64,000 nt of DNA, from the NCBI RefSeq assembly GCF_014673215.1, contig NZ_JACWMS010000001.1:434001-498000 (forward strand), in the 5' to 3' direction. Under the pieces are notes generated by a model. That model saw nothing but the letters and a program-made list of their open reading frames with translations. It did not search any database and had not been told where the DNA came from. A program made the position numbers and the translations under genes. Shown in pieces: positions 1 to 8,206 of this stretch (the first letter of the stretch is position 1; the number at the start of each line of letters is the position of its first letter). Source of the stretch: Gordonia hankookensis (GTDB taxonomy: Bacteria; Actinomycetota; Actinomycetes; Mycobacteriales; Mycobacteriaceae).

Positions 1-343
1 CTCCTGAGAGCTGATCGGCAGTGGCACCGAGCTTCGCGAGCACCGCAGGCTGCCACAGGCCGGGATGGACCGCAGCGATCACCTTCAGGCGCTGGGTCGC
101 CAGGAGCAGCGCAAGACTGAAACTCGTTGATTCATGCTGGAATTCGGCGCCGTAGCTGGCCTCGTAGCGGACCTGGGACAGCGCATACTCGAAGCCGTTC
201 TCCTCGGCCGTCTGCGCCAGCCGCACGTTGTAGTCGTAGTCCCAGCTCGTCCGCTGTTCGATGTCGCTGGTGACGAGTCCGCCGCTCACATTGGGGACCC
301 AGTAGGCGAACGTGATCTCGTCGGAAACCGATTCGGTGGTCAT
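1..343 (-). CDS. sfnG: Dimethylsulfone monooxygenase SfnG (3' end beyond window)
   Basis: The first 114 residues of an FMNH2-dependent luciferase-like monooxygenase. Motifs typical of SfnG are visible: FAYWVPNVSGGLV near residue 11, EQRTSWDYDYN near 29, GAEFQHESTSFS near 65 and RLKVIAAVHPG near 84. The family converts dimethylsulfone to methanesulfinate during sulfur scavenging and needs reduced flavin from a partner reductase. The ATG at 341-343 has an AGGAGG-type ribosome site just upstream (minus strand). The C-terminal part runs off the left edge, so its operon partners cannot be seen. Family assignment is firm; substrate is inferred from the family. Confidence 0.85.
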   Translation of the reverse strand, partial: MTTESVSDEITFAYWVPNVSGGLVTSDIEQRTSWDYDYNVRLAQTAEENGFEYALSQVRYEASYGAEFQHESTSFSLALLLATQRLKVIAAVHPGLWQPAVLAKLGATADQLSG

Positions 344-589
344 GGCAGTGGTCAATCCTCCTGATTGCGGGCACGACAAGGCCCACACCTGTTGTGTGTC
401 AAGCGAAGTGGAGTTCGCGATGTCGTTCGCGGAGGCACCGGGCCGGCATCCGTCGCCTTGTCTGACCATGTCAGCACCCGGCGGTCGAGCGGGTCAACGA
501 TAGGTTCAGGATGAACCAAACGAGCGCCAGGAGTGCGTTGGCCAGGCCGTCCGGGGAGAACACCCTCCGGTCGCCGTGACAGGGGGCAC

Positions 590-595
590 TAGTCT
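590..595 (+). promoter_or_regulatory. -10 element of a leaderless transcript
   Basis: TAGTCT lies 7 nt before the ATG at 603. This TANNNT-to-start spacing puts the transcription start on or beside the start codon and favours 603 over the in-frame GTG at 576. Confidence 0.55.
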
Positions 596-602
596 CGTGG
601 GG

Positions 603-1370
603 ATGAGCGAGTCACACGAGACCCTCGCGTTGACGGGCGAGCGAACCGTCCCCGGTATCGCCGAGGAGAACTACTGGTTCCGGCGGCACGAGATCGCCTA
701 CGCCCACGTCCTCGACCACTGTTCGGGTGCGGACGTACTCGAGGCCGGCTCGGGCGAGGGATACGGGGCGGCGATGCTGGCCGCCAGCGCACGCTCGGTG
801 ACCTGCGTCGACTACGACACCAGCGCCGTCGAACACACGCGGCGCAGGTATCCGGAGCTGACCGTCCACCACGGCAATCTGATCGACCTCCCACTCCCCG
901 ACCACTCCGTCGACATCGTGGTGAACTTCCAGGTCATCGAGCATCTCTGGGATCAGCCGGCATTCATCGCCGAATGCCGACGCGTCCTGCGCCCGGGTGG
1001 GCGGCTGTTCATCTCCACACCGAACCGCATCACCTTCTCCCCCGGTCGCGACACCCCGCTCAACCCGTTCCACACCCGCGAACTCGACGCCGTCGAGATG
1101 ACCGGCCTGCTCTCCGACGGCGGATTCGACGTGACGACGCTGTCCGGGGTGTACCACGGCCCGCGGCTGGTCGCGCTCGACGAGAAGTGGGGTGGTTCGC
1201 TGATCGACGCCCAGATCGAGCGAGCGCTGGCGGGCGAACCGTGGCCTGACGACCTCTCGGGTGACGTCGCGGCGGTCGCCACCGACGACTTCACCGTCCT
1301 CGATCCGGCTCGGGACGGTGTCGACATCGACGCCAGCCTCGACCTCTTCGCCGTCGCCGTCCGACCCTGA
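603..1370 (+). CDS. Class I SAM-dependent methyltransferase, MGLP cluster (Rv3030-like)
   Basis: A 255-residue soluble methyltransferase. The SAM-binding motif I reads VLEAGSGEGYG near residue 45, followed by an acidic CVDYD and a post-motif region with RVLRPGGRLFISTPN. The N-terminus (LTGERTVPGIAEENYWF) matches mycobacterial Rv3030, proposed to methylate glucose units of methylglucose lipopolysaccharide. The start at 603 is chosen for the leaderless -10 at 590 and for homology. It leads a run with the GH57 enzyme (16-bp gap) and the GT4 glucosyltransferase, the same order as Rv3030-Rv3031-Rv3032. Which hydroxyl is methylated cannot be told from sequence. Confidence 0.82.
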   Translation: MSESHETLALTGERTVPGIAEENYWFRRHEIAYAHVLDHCSGADVLEAGSGEGYGAAMLAASARSVTCVDYDTSAVEHTRRRYPELTVHHGNLIDLPLPDHSVDIVVNFQVIEHLWDQPAFIAECRRVLRPGGRLFISTPNRITFSPGRDTPLNPFHTRELDAVEMTGLLSDGGFDVTTLSGVYHGPRLVALDEKWGGSLIDAQIERALAGEPWPDDLSGDVAAVATDDFTVLDPARDGVDIDASLDLFAVAVRP

Positions 1371-1386
1371 TCGGCGGCCGCCCCCG

Positions 1387-2961
1387 ATGACCACCCGCTC
1401 CGATTCCCCCGTACCCGGCCGATTCACGTTGGTCCTGCACTCCCATCTGCCATGGCTGGCCAACCACGGCCGGTGGCCGGTCGGTGAGGAATGGCTCTAT
1501 CAGTCCTGGGCCGGTTCCTACCTGCCGCTGTTCGCGATGCTGCGCCGGCTTGCCGACGACGGAGCACTGGATCAACTGTCACTCGGCATCACGCCGGTGC
1601 TGGCCGCACAACTCGACGATCCGCACTGCGGCTCGTCGATGCACGAATGGCTCGCCGACTGGCAACTCCGTGCGGTCGAGGCGGCGATCTCGCCCGACCC
1701 GTCGCGTCGCACACTGGGCAGTCGCGAGTACCTCGCGGCAGCGGATGCGATGACCGAGTTCGAGACTCACTGGCGGCACGGCGCGAGCCCGCAGATCCGC
1801 ACACTCGCCTCGTCCGGCGTCGTGGAGATCCTGGGCGGCCCGCTGGCCCATCCCTTCGCCCCGCTCCTCGACCGTCGGCTTCGGCGGTTCTCGCTGGCCG
1901 AGGGGCTCGACGACGCGCGAGCACGGTGGGCGGCTCGTCCGGCGGGCATCTGGGCCCCGGAATGTGCGTTCGACCCGGGAATGGAGACCGAGTACGCCGC
2001 GGCGGGCGTCGGCCATTTCATGGTGGACGGTCCGACGCTGAAGGGTGACACCGCCCTCGGCAGGCCCGTCGGTGACACCGATGTCGTGGCGTTCGGCCGA
2101 GATCTGAGCATCAGCTACCGCGTGTGGTCGCCGAAGTCGGGATATCCGGGACATGCCGCCTACCGCGACTTCCACACCTATGACCACGCCACCGGCCTGA
2201 AACCGGCCCGGGTCACCGGACGCGGAGTCTCGTCGGCCGACAAGAAGCCCTATGACCCGGCGCGCGTGGATGCCGTGATCGACCGTCACGTCGACGATTT
2301 CGTCGACCATGTGCGACGCAGACTCATCGACGAATCCGCACGACAGGGGCGCCCTGCGCTGGTGGTGGCGGCCTTCGACACCGAGTTGTTCGGCCATTGG
2401 TGGCACGAGGGTCCCCTCTGGCTCGAACGCGTCCTGCGCCGGCTCCCCGAAGCGGGTGTCGAGGTCGGAACGCTCGCCTCGGCCCGACGAGACGGCTTCG
2501 TCGGTACACCGGTGGAGCTACCGGCGTCCTCGTGGGGATCGGGCAAGGATTGGCGGGTGTGGAACGGCCCGCAGGTCGAACACCTCGTCGCACTGAACGC
2601 CGAGGTCACCGAGACGGGACTCGAGGCGGTCGACAAGATCCTCGCCCCGGGGATCGGTGGCGCGCCCGGCCACCCGGCCGGACGCAACCGGGTGGCCGAC
2701 CAGATCCTCCGCGAGACCCTGCTGACGGTGGCCTCGGACTGGCCGTTCATGGTCTCCAAGGACACCGCGGCCAACTACGCTGTGGACCGGGCACACAAAC
2801 ACGCGCACGCGACCCGCGAGATCTGCGACGCCGCACTCCGGGGACGGCACGACCTGGCGAACCGCCTCGCCGGCGACTGGGCGCGCGCCGACAATCTGTT
2901 CGCCGGGCTCGATGCGCGACGATTGCACACCAGGGATGCGGTCGACGAGGTCCGGGGATGA
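1387..2961 (+). CDS. GH57-family 1,4-alpha-glucan branching enzyme (Rv3031-like)
   Basis: A 524-residue glycoside hydrolase family 57 protein. The N-terminal LVLHSHLPW signature is present. The catalytic glutamate sits in WAPECA (about residue 192), and the acid/base aspartate in FDTELFGHWW (about 331). A C-terminal region with TANYAVDRAHKHAHATREI follows the usual GH57 branching-enzyme layout. The mycobacterial homologue Rv3031 is assigned to branching of the MGLP or glycogen chain. The ATG at 1387 is used; in-frame codons upstream overlap the methyltransferase gene. It is co-oriented and tightly spaced with the GT4 gene downstream. Confidence 0.87.
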   Translation: MTTRSDSPVPGRFTLVLHSHLPWLANHGRWPVGEEWLYQSWAGSYLPLFAMLRRLADDGALDQLSLGITPVLAAQLDDPHCGSSMHEWLADWQLRAVEAAISPDPSRRTLGSREYLAAADAMTEFETHWRHGASPQIRTLASSGVVEILGGPLAHPFAPLLDRRLRRFSLAEGLDDARARWAARPAGIWAPECAFDPGMETEYAAAGVGHFMVDGPTLKGDTALGRPVGDTDVVAFGRDLSISYRVWSPKSGYPGHAAYRDFHTYDHATGLKPARVTGRGVSSADKKPYDPARVDAVIDRHVDDFVDHVRRRLIDESARQGRPALVVAAFDTELFGHWWHEGPLWLERVLRRLPEAGVEVGTLASARRDGFVGTPVELPASSWGSGKDWRVWNGPQVEHLVALNAEVTETGLEAVDKILAPGIGGAPGHPAGRNRVADQILRETLLTVASDWPFMVSKDTAANYAVDRAHKHAHATREICDAALRGRHDLANRLAGDWARADNLFAGLDARRLHTRDAVDEVRG

Positions 2962-2980
2962 TCGCGACGGGGGATGGTAG

Positions 2981-4255
2981 ATGAGGATCTTGATCGTCTC
3001 GTGGGAGTACCCGCCCGTGGTCGTCGGCGGCCTCGGCCGTCACGTTCACCACCTGGCGACCGAACTCGCCGCCCAAGGACACGACATCGTGATGCTCACC
3101 CGCCGTCCGACCGGGACCGACGCGGTGAGTCACCCGACCACCGACACCCGTGTCGACGGTGTCCGGATCATCGCGACGGCCGAGGATCCCCCGGAGTTCG
3201 AGTTCGGCCGCGACATGATGGCATGGACGTTGGCGATGGGCCATTCGTTCGTCCGGACCGGCCTGAGAGTTCTTGCCGGCGAACGTAATACACCGGAGCA
3301 GCAGCCCTGGGTACCCGACGTCGTCCATGCCCACGACTGGCTCGTGGCGCATCCGGCGATCGCCCTCGCCGAATTCTTCGACGTTCCGCTGGTCTCGACC
3401 ATCCACGCCACCGAGGCAGGCCGCCACAGTGGCTGGGTGAGCGGACCCACCAATCGGCAGGTGCATTCGGTGGAGTGGTGGCTGGCGACCGAATCGGACT
3501 CGCTGATCACCTGCTCGGCGTCGATGCGCGACGAGGTCACGCGACTCTTCGGACCCGACCTCCCGGACGTCTCGGTGATCCACAACGGGATCGATATCAG
3601 GACCTGGCCCTTCGCGCCACGGCCGGTTCGTTCCGGCCCACCCGAACTGTTGTTCGCGGGGCGCCTCGAATACGAGAAGGGTGTGCAGGATCTGCTGGCC
3701 GCGCTCCCCCGCATCCGACGCACCCATCCCGGCACCACCCTGACCGTCGCCGGGACCGGTACACAACAGGAGTGGTTGGTCGAACAGACCCGGCGCCACC
3801 GCGTGACCAAAGCCGTCCGGTTCCTCGGCGCCGTGGACCACCAGGGTCTGGTCGGTCTCATGCATCGATGCGCGGCCATCGTGCTGCCCAGCCGCTACGA
3901 GCCGTTCGGGATCGTCGCACTCGAGGCTGCCGCGACCGGCGCGCCATTGGTGGTGTCGACGGCGGGCGGACTCGGCGAGGCGGTGACCGACACCACGACC
4001 GGACTCACCTTCGATCCGGGCGACGTGGCGGGCATCGCGACGGCGGTGCGTGCAGCGCTGGGCGACTCGGCGGCGGCCGCCACCCGCGCCGCACGTGCGC
4101 GCGACCGACTCACCGAGGAGTTCTCGTGGAGTGAGGTCGCCGAGCGCACCGCAGGCGTCTATCTGGCTGCCAAACGCCGGGTCCGTCATCCGGTCGGACG
4201 ACCGAGCATCCCGGAACGCCCCCTGCCGGAACGCGATCCGGGACAATCGGACTGA
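2981..4255 (+). CDS. GT4 alpha-1,4-glucosyltransferase (Rv3032-like)
   Basis: A 424-residue GT-B glycosyltransferase. The N-terminal EYPPVVVGGLGRHVHHLA loop binds the acceptor side, and the family E-x7-E motif appears as YEPFGIVALEAAATG around residue 306. The M. tuberculosis homologue Rv3032 elongates alpha-1,4-glucan in both MGLP and cytosolic glycogen. The ATG at 2981 follows the GH57 stop by 19 bp, so the three genes form one transcription unit. A proline/arginine-rich C-terminal tail of about 25 residues looks disordered. Confidence 0.88.
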   Translation: MRILIVSWEYPPVVVGGLGRHVHHLATELAAQGHDIVMLTRRPTGTDAVSHPTTDTRVDGVRIIATAEDPPEFEFGRDMMAWTLAMGHSFVRTGLRVLAGERNTPEQQPWVPDVVHAHDWLVAHPAIALAEFFDVPLVSTIHATEAGRHSGWVSGPTNRQVHSVEWWLATESDSLITCSASMRDEVTRLFGPDLPDVSVIHNGIDIRTWPFAPRPVRSGPPELLFAGRLEYEKGVQDLLAALPRIRRTHPGTTLTVAGTGTQQEWLVEQTRRHRVTKAVRFLGAVDHQGLVGLMHRCAAIVLPSRYEPFGIVALEAAATGAPLVVSTAGGLGEAVTDTTTGLTFDPGDVAGIATAVRAALGDSAAAATRAARARDRLTEEFSWSEVAERTAGVYLAAKRRVRHPVGRPSIPERPLPERDPGQSD

Positions 4256-4290
4256 GGCATCACCCAGCGCCACCCAGAGGAGCCACCGAC

Positions 4291-4959
4291 GTGCGCAGTC
4301 CGATCTTCGACCAGGTGAATCGAGAGAAGCAGAGCACCGAGCGGTGGACGATGCAGTCCGACAAGATGCTCCGGGTCGGATTCGGGCCGGAAGCGTTGGC
4401 CGCCAAGGGCGCGATGGTCGCCTATCAGGGCGAATTCGACTTCTCCCACGAAGGATCGGGCAGCGTGTCGAACTTCCTCAAGAAGGCGGTCACGAGTGAG
4501 GGCGGCCAACTCATGCGGGTGCGCGGCCAGGGCGAGGTGTTCTTCGCGCGCCGGAACAGCAACGTCTTCACCATCGACCTCGAAGGTGACTCCATCACCA
4601 TCAACACCTCGAGCCTGCTGGCCTTCGATGCGTCACTGCAGTGGAAGATCACGTCGCTCGGCAACGCGGGCATGCTCGCCGGCGGGCTCTTCAACCTGAC
4701 GTTGACGGGGCAGGGCACCGTCGGCATCAGCAGCGACGGCCCGCCGATGCTCCTCGACTGCTCGGTGCAGCCCACATTCGTCGACCCGCAGGCCGCGATC
4801 TGCTGGTCGGCCGGTCTTACGCCCGGCATCAAGAACGACTTCAAGCTCGGGTCACTGATCGGTCGCGGTTCGGGCGAGTCGTTCCAGCTGTCGTTCCACG
4901 GTCCCGGCTTCGTCGTGGTGCAGCCCAGTGAGGGAGTCGCCGTCACGCCAGGGCGCTGA
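4291..4959 (+). CDS. AIM24 family protein (TIGR00266-like)
   Basis: A 222-residue beta-rich protein with the AIM24 pattern: GAMVAYQGEFDFSHEG near residue 41, GQGEVFFAR near 79, and FQLSFHGPGFVVVQPS near the C-terminus. No membrane segment or signal peptide is visible. The GTG at 4291 is preceded by AGAGGAG. It follows the Rv3032-like gene by 35 bp and probably shares its transcript. The family has no settled biochemical role in bacteria, so no function in MGLP synthesis is claimed. Confidence 0.82.
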   Translation: MRSPIFDQVNREKQSTERWTMQSDKMLRVGFGPEALAAKGAMVAYQGEFDFSHEGSGSVSNFLKKAVTSEGGQLMRVRGQGEVFFARRNSNVFTIDLEGDSITINTSSLLAFDASLQWKITSLGNAGMLAGGLFNLTLTGQGTVGISSDGPPMLLDCSVQPTFVDPQAAICWSAGLTPGIKNDFKLGSLIGRGSGESFQLSFHGPGFVVVQPSEGVAVTPGR

Positions 4960-4965
4960 GCGCGC

Positions 4966-5715
4966 TCACCGCTCCCGCTCGGCCGCCGCCTTCTTCCGCT
5001 CGATGTCGGCGAGCGCGCGTTCGAGCTCGGCTCGCTCCTCGGCACTCGTGGCCCAATCGTCCTTGCGATTCTTCACGACCCGGGCAGGTGCACCCACCGC
5101 GATCGAGAAGTCTGGGATGACACCTCTGACCACCGCGTGCGAACCGAGCACACAGCCGCGGCCGACGATCGTGTTGCGCAACACCGACACCTTGGCCGCG
5201 ACCCAGGTGTCCGGCCCGATCCGCACCGGGCCCTTCACGATGCCCTGGTCCTTGATGGGCAAGGTGATGTCGTCCATCTTGTGGTCGAAGTCGCAGATGT
5301 AGCACCAGTCTGCGATGAGCGTGGAGCCGCCGATCTCGAGATCGAGGTAGGAGTTGACGACATTGTTACAACCGAAAACGGTCTTGTCGCCGATCTTCAG
5401 ACTGCCCTCATGACAGCGGATCGAGTTACCGTCGCCGATGTGCACCCAGCGCCCGATCTCCATTCTCGACATCTGAGGGGTCGCGTGGATCTCGACGTTG
5501 CGGCCCAGGAAGACCATGCCGCGCAGCACCACGTGGGGGTTGGCGATCCGAAAGCGCGCCAGCCGGTAGTACCGAACGAGATACCACGGCGAATACGCCC
5601 GGTTACGCAGCACCCACCGCAGCGAATCAAGGCTCAGAAACCGCGCCTGTGCTGGGTCTCGGCGCCGGCCCGCCGTCCACCGGGACCGATAGGAGGCATT
5701 CCACATCGTGGTCAT
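4966..5715 (-). CDS. Left-handed beta-helix acyltransferase (Rv3034c-like)
   Basis: A 249-residue hexapeptide-repeat acetyltransferase. Irregular hexapeptide turns run from about residue 65 to 210 (MEIGRWVHIGDGNSI, LKIGDKTVFGCNN, IGPDTWVAAKVSVL, VGRGCVLGSHAVV), ending with VGAPARVVKNR, typical of the maltose/galactoside acetyltransferase fold. In mycobacteria the homologue sits in the MGLP locus and is a candidate for acylating the polysaccharide. The ATG at 5715 is chosen because a -10 (TAGGGT) lies 8 nt upstream on this strand. The tail is rich in Glu, Arg and Lys and probably helical. It converges on the AIM24 gene with a 6-bp gap. Confidence 0.83.
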   Translation of the reverse strand: MTTMWNASYRSRWTAGRRRDPAQARFLSLDSLRWVLRNRAYSPWYLVRYYRLARFRIANPHVVLRGMVFLGRNVEIHATPQMSRMEIGRWVHIGDGNSIRCHEGSLKIGDKTVFGCNNVVNSYLDLEIGGSTLIADWCYICDFDHKMDDITLPIKDQGIVKGPVRIGPDTWVAAKVSVLRNTIVGRGCVLGSHAVVRGVIPDFSIAVGAPARVVKNRKDDWATSAEERAELERALADIERKKAAAERER

Positions 5716-5723
5716 GACGACAA

Positions 5724-5729
5724 ACCCTA
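5724..5729 (-). promoter_or_regulatory. -10 element of a leaderless transcript
   Basis: TAGGGT on the minus strand, 8 nt before the ATG at 5715 of the acyltransferase gene. Confidence 0.45.
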
Positions 5730-5811
5730 ATCGACCCGAATTCCGGGCACGATAGGCTCTCTGCTGGCACGTCGTCCGACGGGGCAGATCGCGATGAGAA
5801 CAGGAGCTTCG

Positions 5812-7146
5812 ATGGCTGTGACGGCCGGTGGGCGTCGGGTTCCCCGTCGCGTTGCGACAACCTTCGCGGCGCTGCTGGTGACCGTCATCGCCGTCGTGGT
5901 GTCGGCCTGCTCGGACGGCGAGGTCGATGTCCGGTCGGTGGCCGGCCCCGGGTGGTCGAGCTACGGCGGCAACGCAGCCAACTCGAACTTCTCCTATCCC
6001 CCCGTTCCCGACGACCTCGCGCTCAGCTGGACCCGCCCCACCGGTGGGCCGGTGACCGCGCCGGTCACGATCTCCACCCAGTCCAACGTCGGCGTCACGT
6101 CGAACACGGCGAGCGGGTGCAATCTGTTGATCCTCGATCCGCACAGCGGCCGGAAGAACTTCTGCAAGCGGATGCGCCCGGGTATCGAGGTCAACTCGCT
6201 GCTGTCCGACCAGTTCGACCAGCCGTACGTCGGTGAGGAGACCACCTTCCTGGCGTTCAACGCAGGTGGTGCGATCCGATGGCGGAGGCCCGTGTCGGGA
6301 GTTCCGTTGTCGGCCAAGTTCGCCGCGCCAGGGCAGGTCCTCGTCGCCACCACCCAGGGCCAGCTGCTCCTCATCGACAGCCAGACAAACGAACTCGTCG
6401 CACCCGAGGTGCGGCTGCGCGCCGATGCCGACCCCGACGACCCGACCAACGGCTTCGGCGAGTGCGTGACCAACGGCCCACGCTGCGCGGTTCCCGCGCC
6501 GCCTGCCGTCGACGAGGCGCACGAGAGGTTCTTCCTCAATTTCTGGCCGCAGGGCGCCATCGCATCGCAGGTCCGGGCGATGTCCTACGCCGAGCAGAAC
6601 GGCGCGCGCGTGATGCGTGAGGCCTGGCATGCCGATGTCCCCGGCGGTGTCGTCGGGTCGCCGACATTGTCCGCAGACGGCGCCACGGTGTACACCTTCA
6701 GTCGCCTCGGCAAGCTCGTCGCCCTGGATGCGGCCACCGGCAAGACGCGGTGGACCTATGACAACGGCGGCTACGGCTTCGGCACCATGTCGGTGTCGCC
6801 GGACGGCCTGATCATCCCGACGGGAGTGCTCGGTGCCCCGCTGACGCTGCTGCGTGACCGTGGCGATCATGCCGAGCAGGTCTGGCAGCGCAAGGATCTC
6901 GCATCGGTGAGCCTGTCCACCCTGACCGCTCAGGACACCGCATGGACCGTCATCCGCGACAAGGGCAAGGACACCTTGTCACTGGCCGAGGTCTCGACCG
7001 CCGACGGCTCGACGAAACGCACACTGGCGCTTCCGGAATCGGGAGGATTCGCGACGGGTGTCGCCGTGTCTGCCAAGGGGCAGATCGCGACCGCGACGAA
7101 TATCGGCAAGGTCTACTTCTTCGACAGCAGGTCCGAGATCGACTGA
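5812..7146 (+). CDS. PQQ-repeat beta-propeller lipoprotein (Rv3035-like)
   Basis: A 444-residue exported lipoprotein. The N-terminus is basic (RRVPRR), followed by a hydrophobic stretch and a lipobox VSAC, so the mature protein starts at a lipidated Cys near residue 33. PQQ-like blades follow, such as GKLVALDAATGKTRWTYD and GQLLLIDSQTNELV. No enzyme active site is evident. The ATG at 5812 has AGGAG 5 nt upstream; an in-frame ATG at 5794 lacks one. Its last 34 bp overlap the oppositely oriented GlxA-type regulator, so both transcripts must share a terminator region. Confidence 0.83.
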   Translation: MAVTAGGRRVPRRVATTFAALLVTVIAVVVSACSDGEVDVRSVAGPGWSSYGGNAANSNFSYPPVPDDLALSWTRPTGGPVTAPVTISTQSNVGVTSNTASGCNLLILDPHSGRKNFCKRMRPGIEVNSLLSDQFDQPYVGEETTFLAFNAGGAIRWRRPVSGVPLSAKFAAPGQVLVATTQGQLLLIDSQTNELVAPEVRLRADADPDDPTNGFGECVTNGPRCAVPAPPAVDEAHERFFLNFWPQGAIASQVRAMSYAEQNGARVMREAWHADVPGGVVGSPTLSADGATVYTFSRLGKLVALDAATGKTRWTYDNGGYGFGTMSVSPDGLIIPTGVLGAPLTLLRDRGDHAEQVWQRKDLASVSLSTLTAQDTAWTVIRDKGKDTLSLAEVSTADGSTKRTLALPESGGFATGVAVSAKGQIATATNIGKVYFFDSRSEID

Positions 7147-8153
7147 TCTGCCACCGAATCGGAACCAGCGAAGGTCTTCCGGTACGACGACGGTGACATC
7201 CCCAGGCCACGTCGGAGGTGATGGCGGAGGTTGTCCGCCGTCCCCAGGCCGGACCGTTCGGCGACGAGATCGACTGGCAGGTCACCCGTTTCGAGCAGTT
7301 CTCGGGCATGGTCAAGGCGCCGTTCGCGCACCCACACCCCGGGCGGGACGCCTGTCTCCGCTCGGAATCTGCGACTGAAGGTCCGCGGGCTCATCCCGGC
7401 GCGCGCGGCCAGCTGCGGCACCGACAGCGGTTCGGTCAGGTTGCGCAGCGCCCACTCCTGGGTGGGAGCCGTCGTCCGCTCACCCGCGTTCGGCACATGG
7501 CGCTCGATGAACTGCGCCTGCCCGCCCTCGCGCCACGGCGGCACCACACAGTGGCGAGCCACCCGATTGGCCACGGCAGATCCGTGGTCACGCCGGATGA
7601 TGTGCAGGCACAGGTCGATTCCCGCCGCCAGCCCCGCCGAGCTCAGCACGTCACCATCGTCGGTGAACAGCACTCGCTCGTCGAGCTCGACCCGCGGGAA
7701 GAGCCTGCCGAAGTCCTCGGCATAACGCCAATGGGTGGTCGCCCGACGCCCGTCGAACACACCGGCCGCGGCCAGGACGAACGCCCCCGTGCAGATCGAG
7801 ACCAGCCGCGTCCCCGGACGGATGGTCGACCACGCCGCAGCGAGGTCCTCGGGTAGTTCCCCCAGACGGCGGGCGAGTTCCACCTTGGTGCCCGGGACCA
7901 CCACGGTGTCGGCGGTGGCGAGCACCTCGGGGCCGGCCGCCGCGACCAGCTGGTAGTCGGTGGTCGAATCCACCGGGCCCGGCACCGGACCACAGGTCAC
8001 CACTTCGTAGAGCTCCCGCCCCTGATCATCGACCGCCTGCCCGAAGAGCAGGGACGGAATGGTCGCGTCGAACCCGACGACGGGCGGTACCCAGAGAACT
8101 GCCACCCGATGGCGACGACCAGACGGTGATGGGTTGGCATGATTTTCCGACAT
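7113..8153 (-). CDS. GlxA-family AraC-type regulator with DJ-1/PfpI domain
   Basis: A 346-residue two-domain regulator. Residues 15-185 form a DJ-1/PfpI-like domain with SICTGAFVLAAAG (Cys near 121) and RRATTHWRYAEDF. Residues 230-330 form an AraC helix-turn-helix pair (LAARAGMSPRTFSRRFRAE and AERSGLGTADNLRHHLRR). Members often control catabolic or stress genes next door; here the divergent neighbour is an MFS transporter 53 bp away. The ATG at 8153 is taken because a CATAAT -10 lies 7 nt upstream. The 3' end overlaps the PQQ lipoprotein gene tail to tail by 34 bp. Confidence 0.85.
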   Translation of the reverse strand: MSENHANPSPSGRRHRVAVLWVPPVVGFDATIPSLLFGQAVDDQGRELYEVVTCGPVPGPVDSTTDYQLVAAAGPEVLATADTVVVPGTKVELARRLGELPEDLAAAWSTIRPGTRLVSICTGAFVLAAAGVFDGRRATTHWRYAEDFGRLFPRVELDERVLFTDDGDVLSSAGLAAGIDLCLHIIRRDHGSAVANRVARHCVVPPWREGGQAQFIERHVPNAGERTTAPTQEWALRNLTEPLSVPQLAARAGMSPRTFSRRFRAETGVPPGVWVRERRLDHARELLETGDLPVDLVAERSGLGTADNLRHHLRRGLGMSPSSYRKTFAGSDSVADQSISDLLSKK

Positions 8154-8166
8154 ATTGTCGATTATG
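8148..8166. promoter_or_regulatory. Inverted repeat and -10 at the GlxA-type regulator start
   Basis: CGACA-TAT-TGTCG (8148-8160) is a perfect 5-bp inverted repeat covering the regulator start codon. CATAAT (8161-8166, minus strand) is a good -10 seven nt upstream. A protein bound here would block its own promoter and lie beside the divergent MFS gene. Operator role is inferred. Confidence 0.35.
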
Positions 8167-8206
8167 CCAATGGTGTGATCCGTGGACCATGCCCGATGCT
8201 TGTCCC

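Noticed and set aside
1261-1386. N-terminal extension of the GH57 enzyme
   Set aside because: It would overlap the methyltransferase gene, and the family motif begins just after the ATG at 1387.
4966-6870. A 634-codon minus-strand ORF spanning the acyltransferase and the PQQ lipoprotein gene
   Set aside because: Only the part to 5715 resembles a protein; the rest is the antisense of the PQQ gene.
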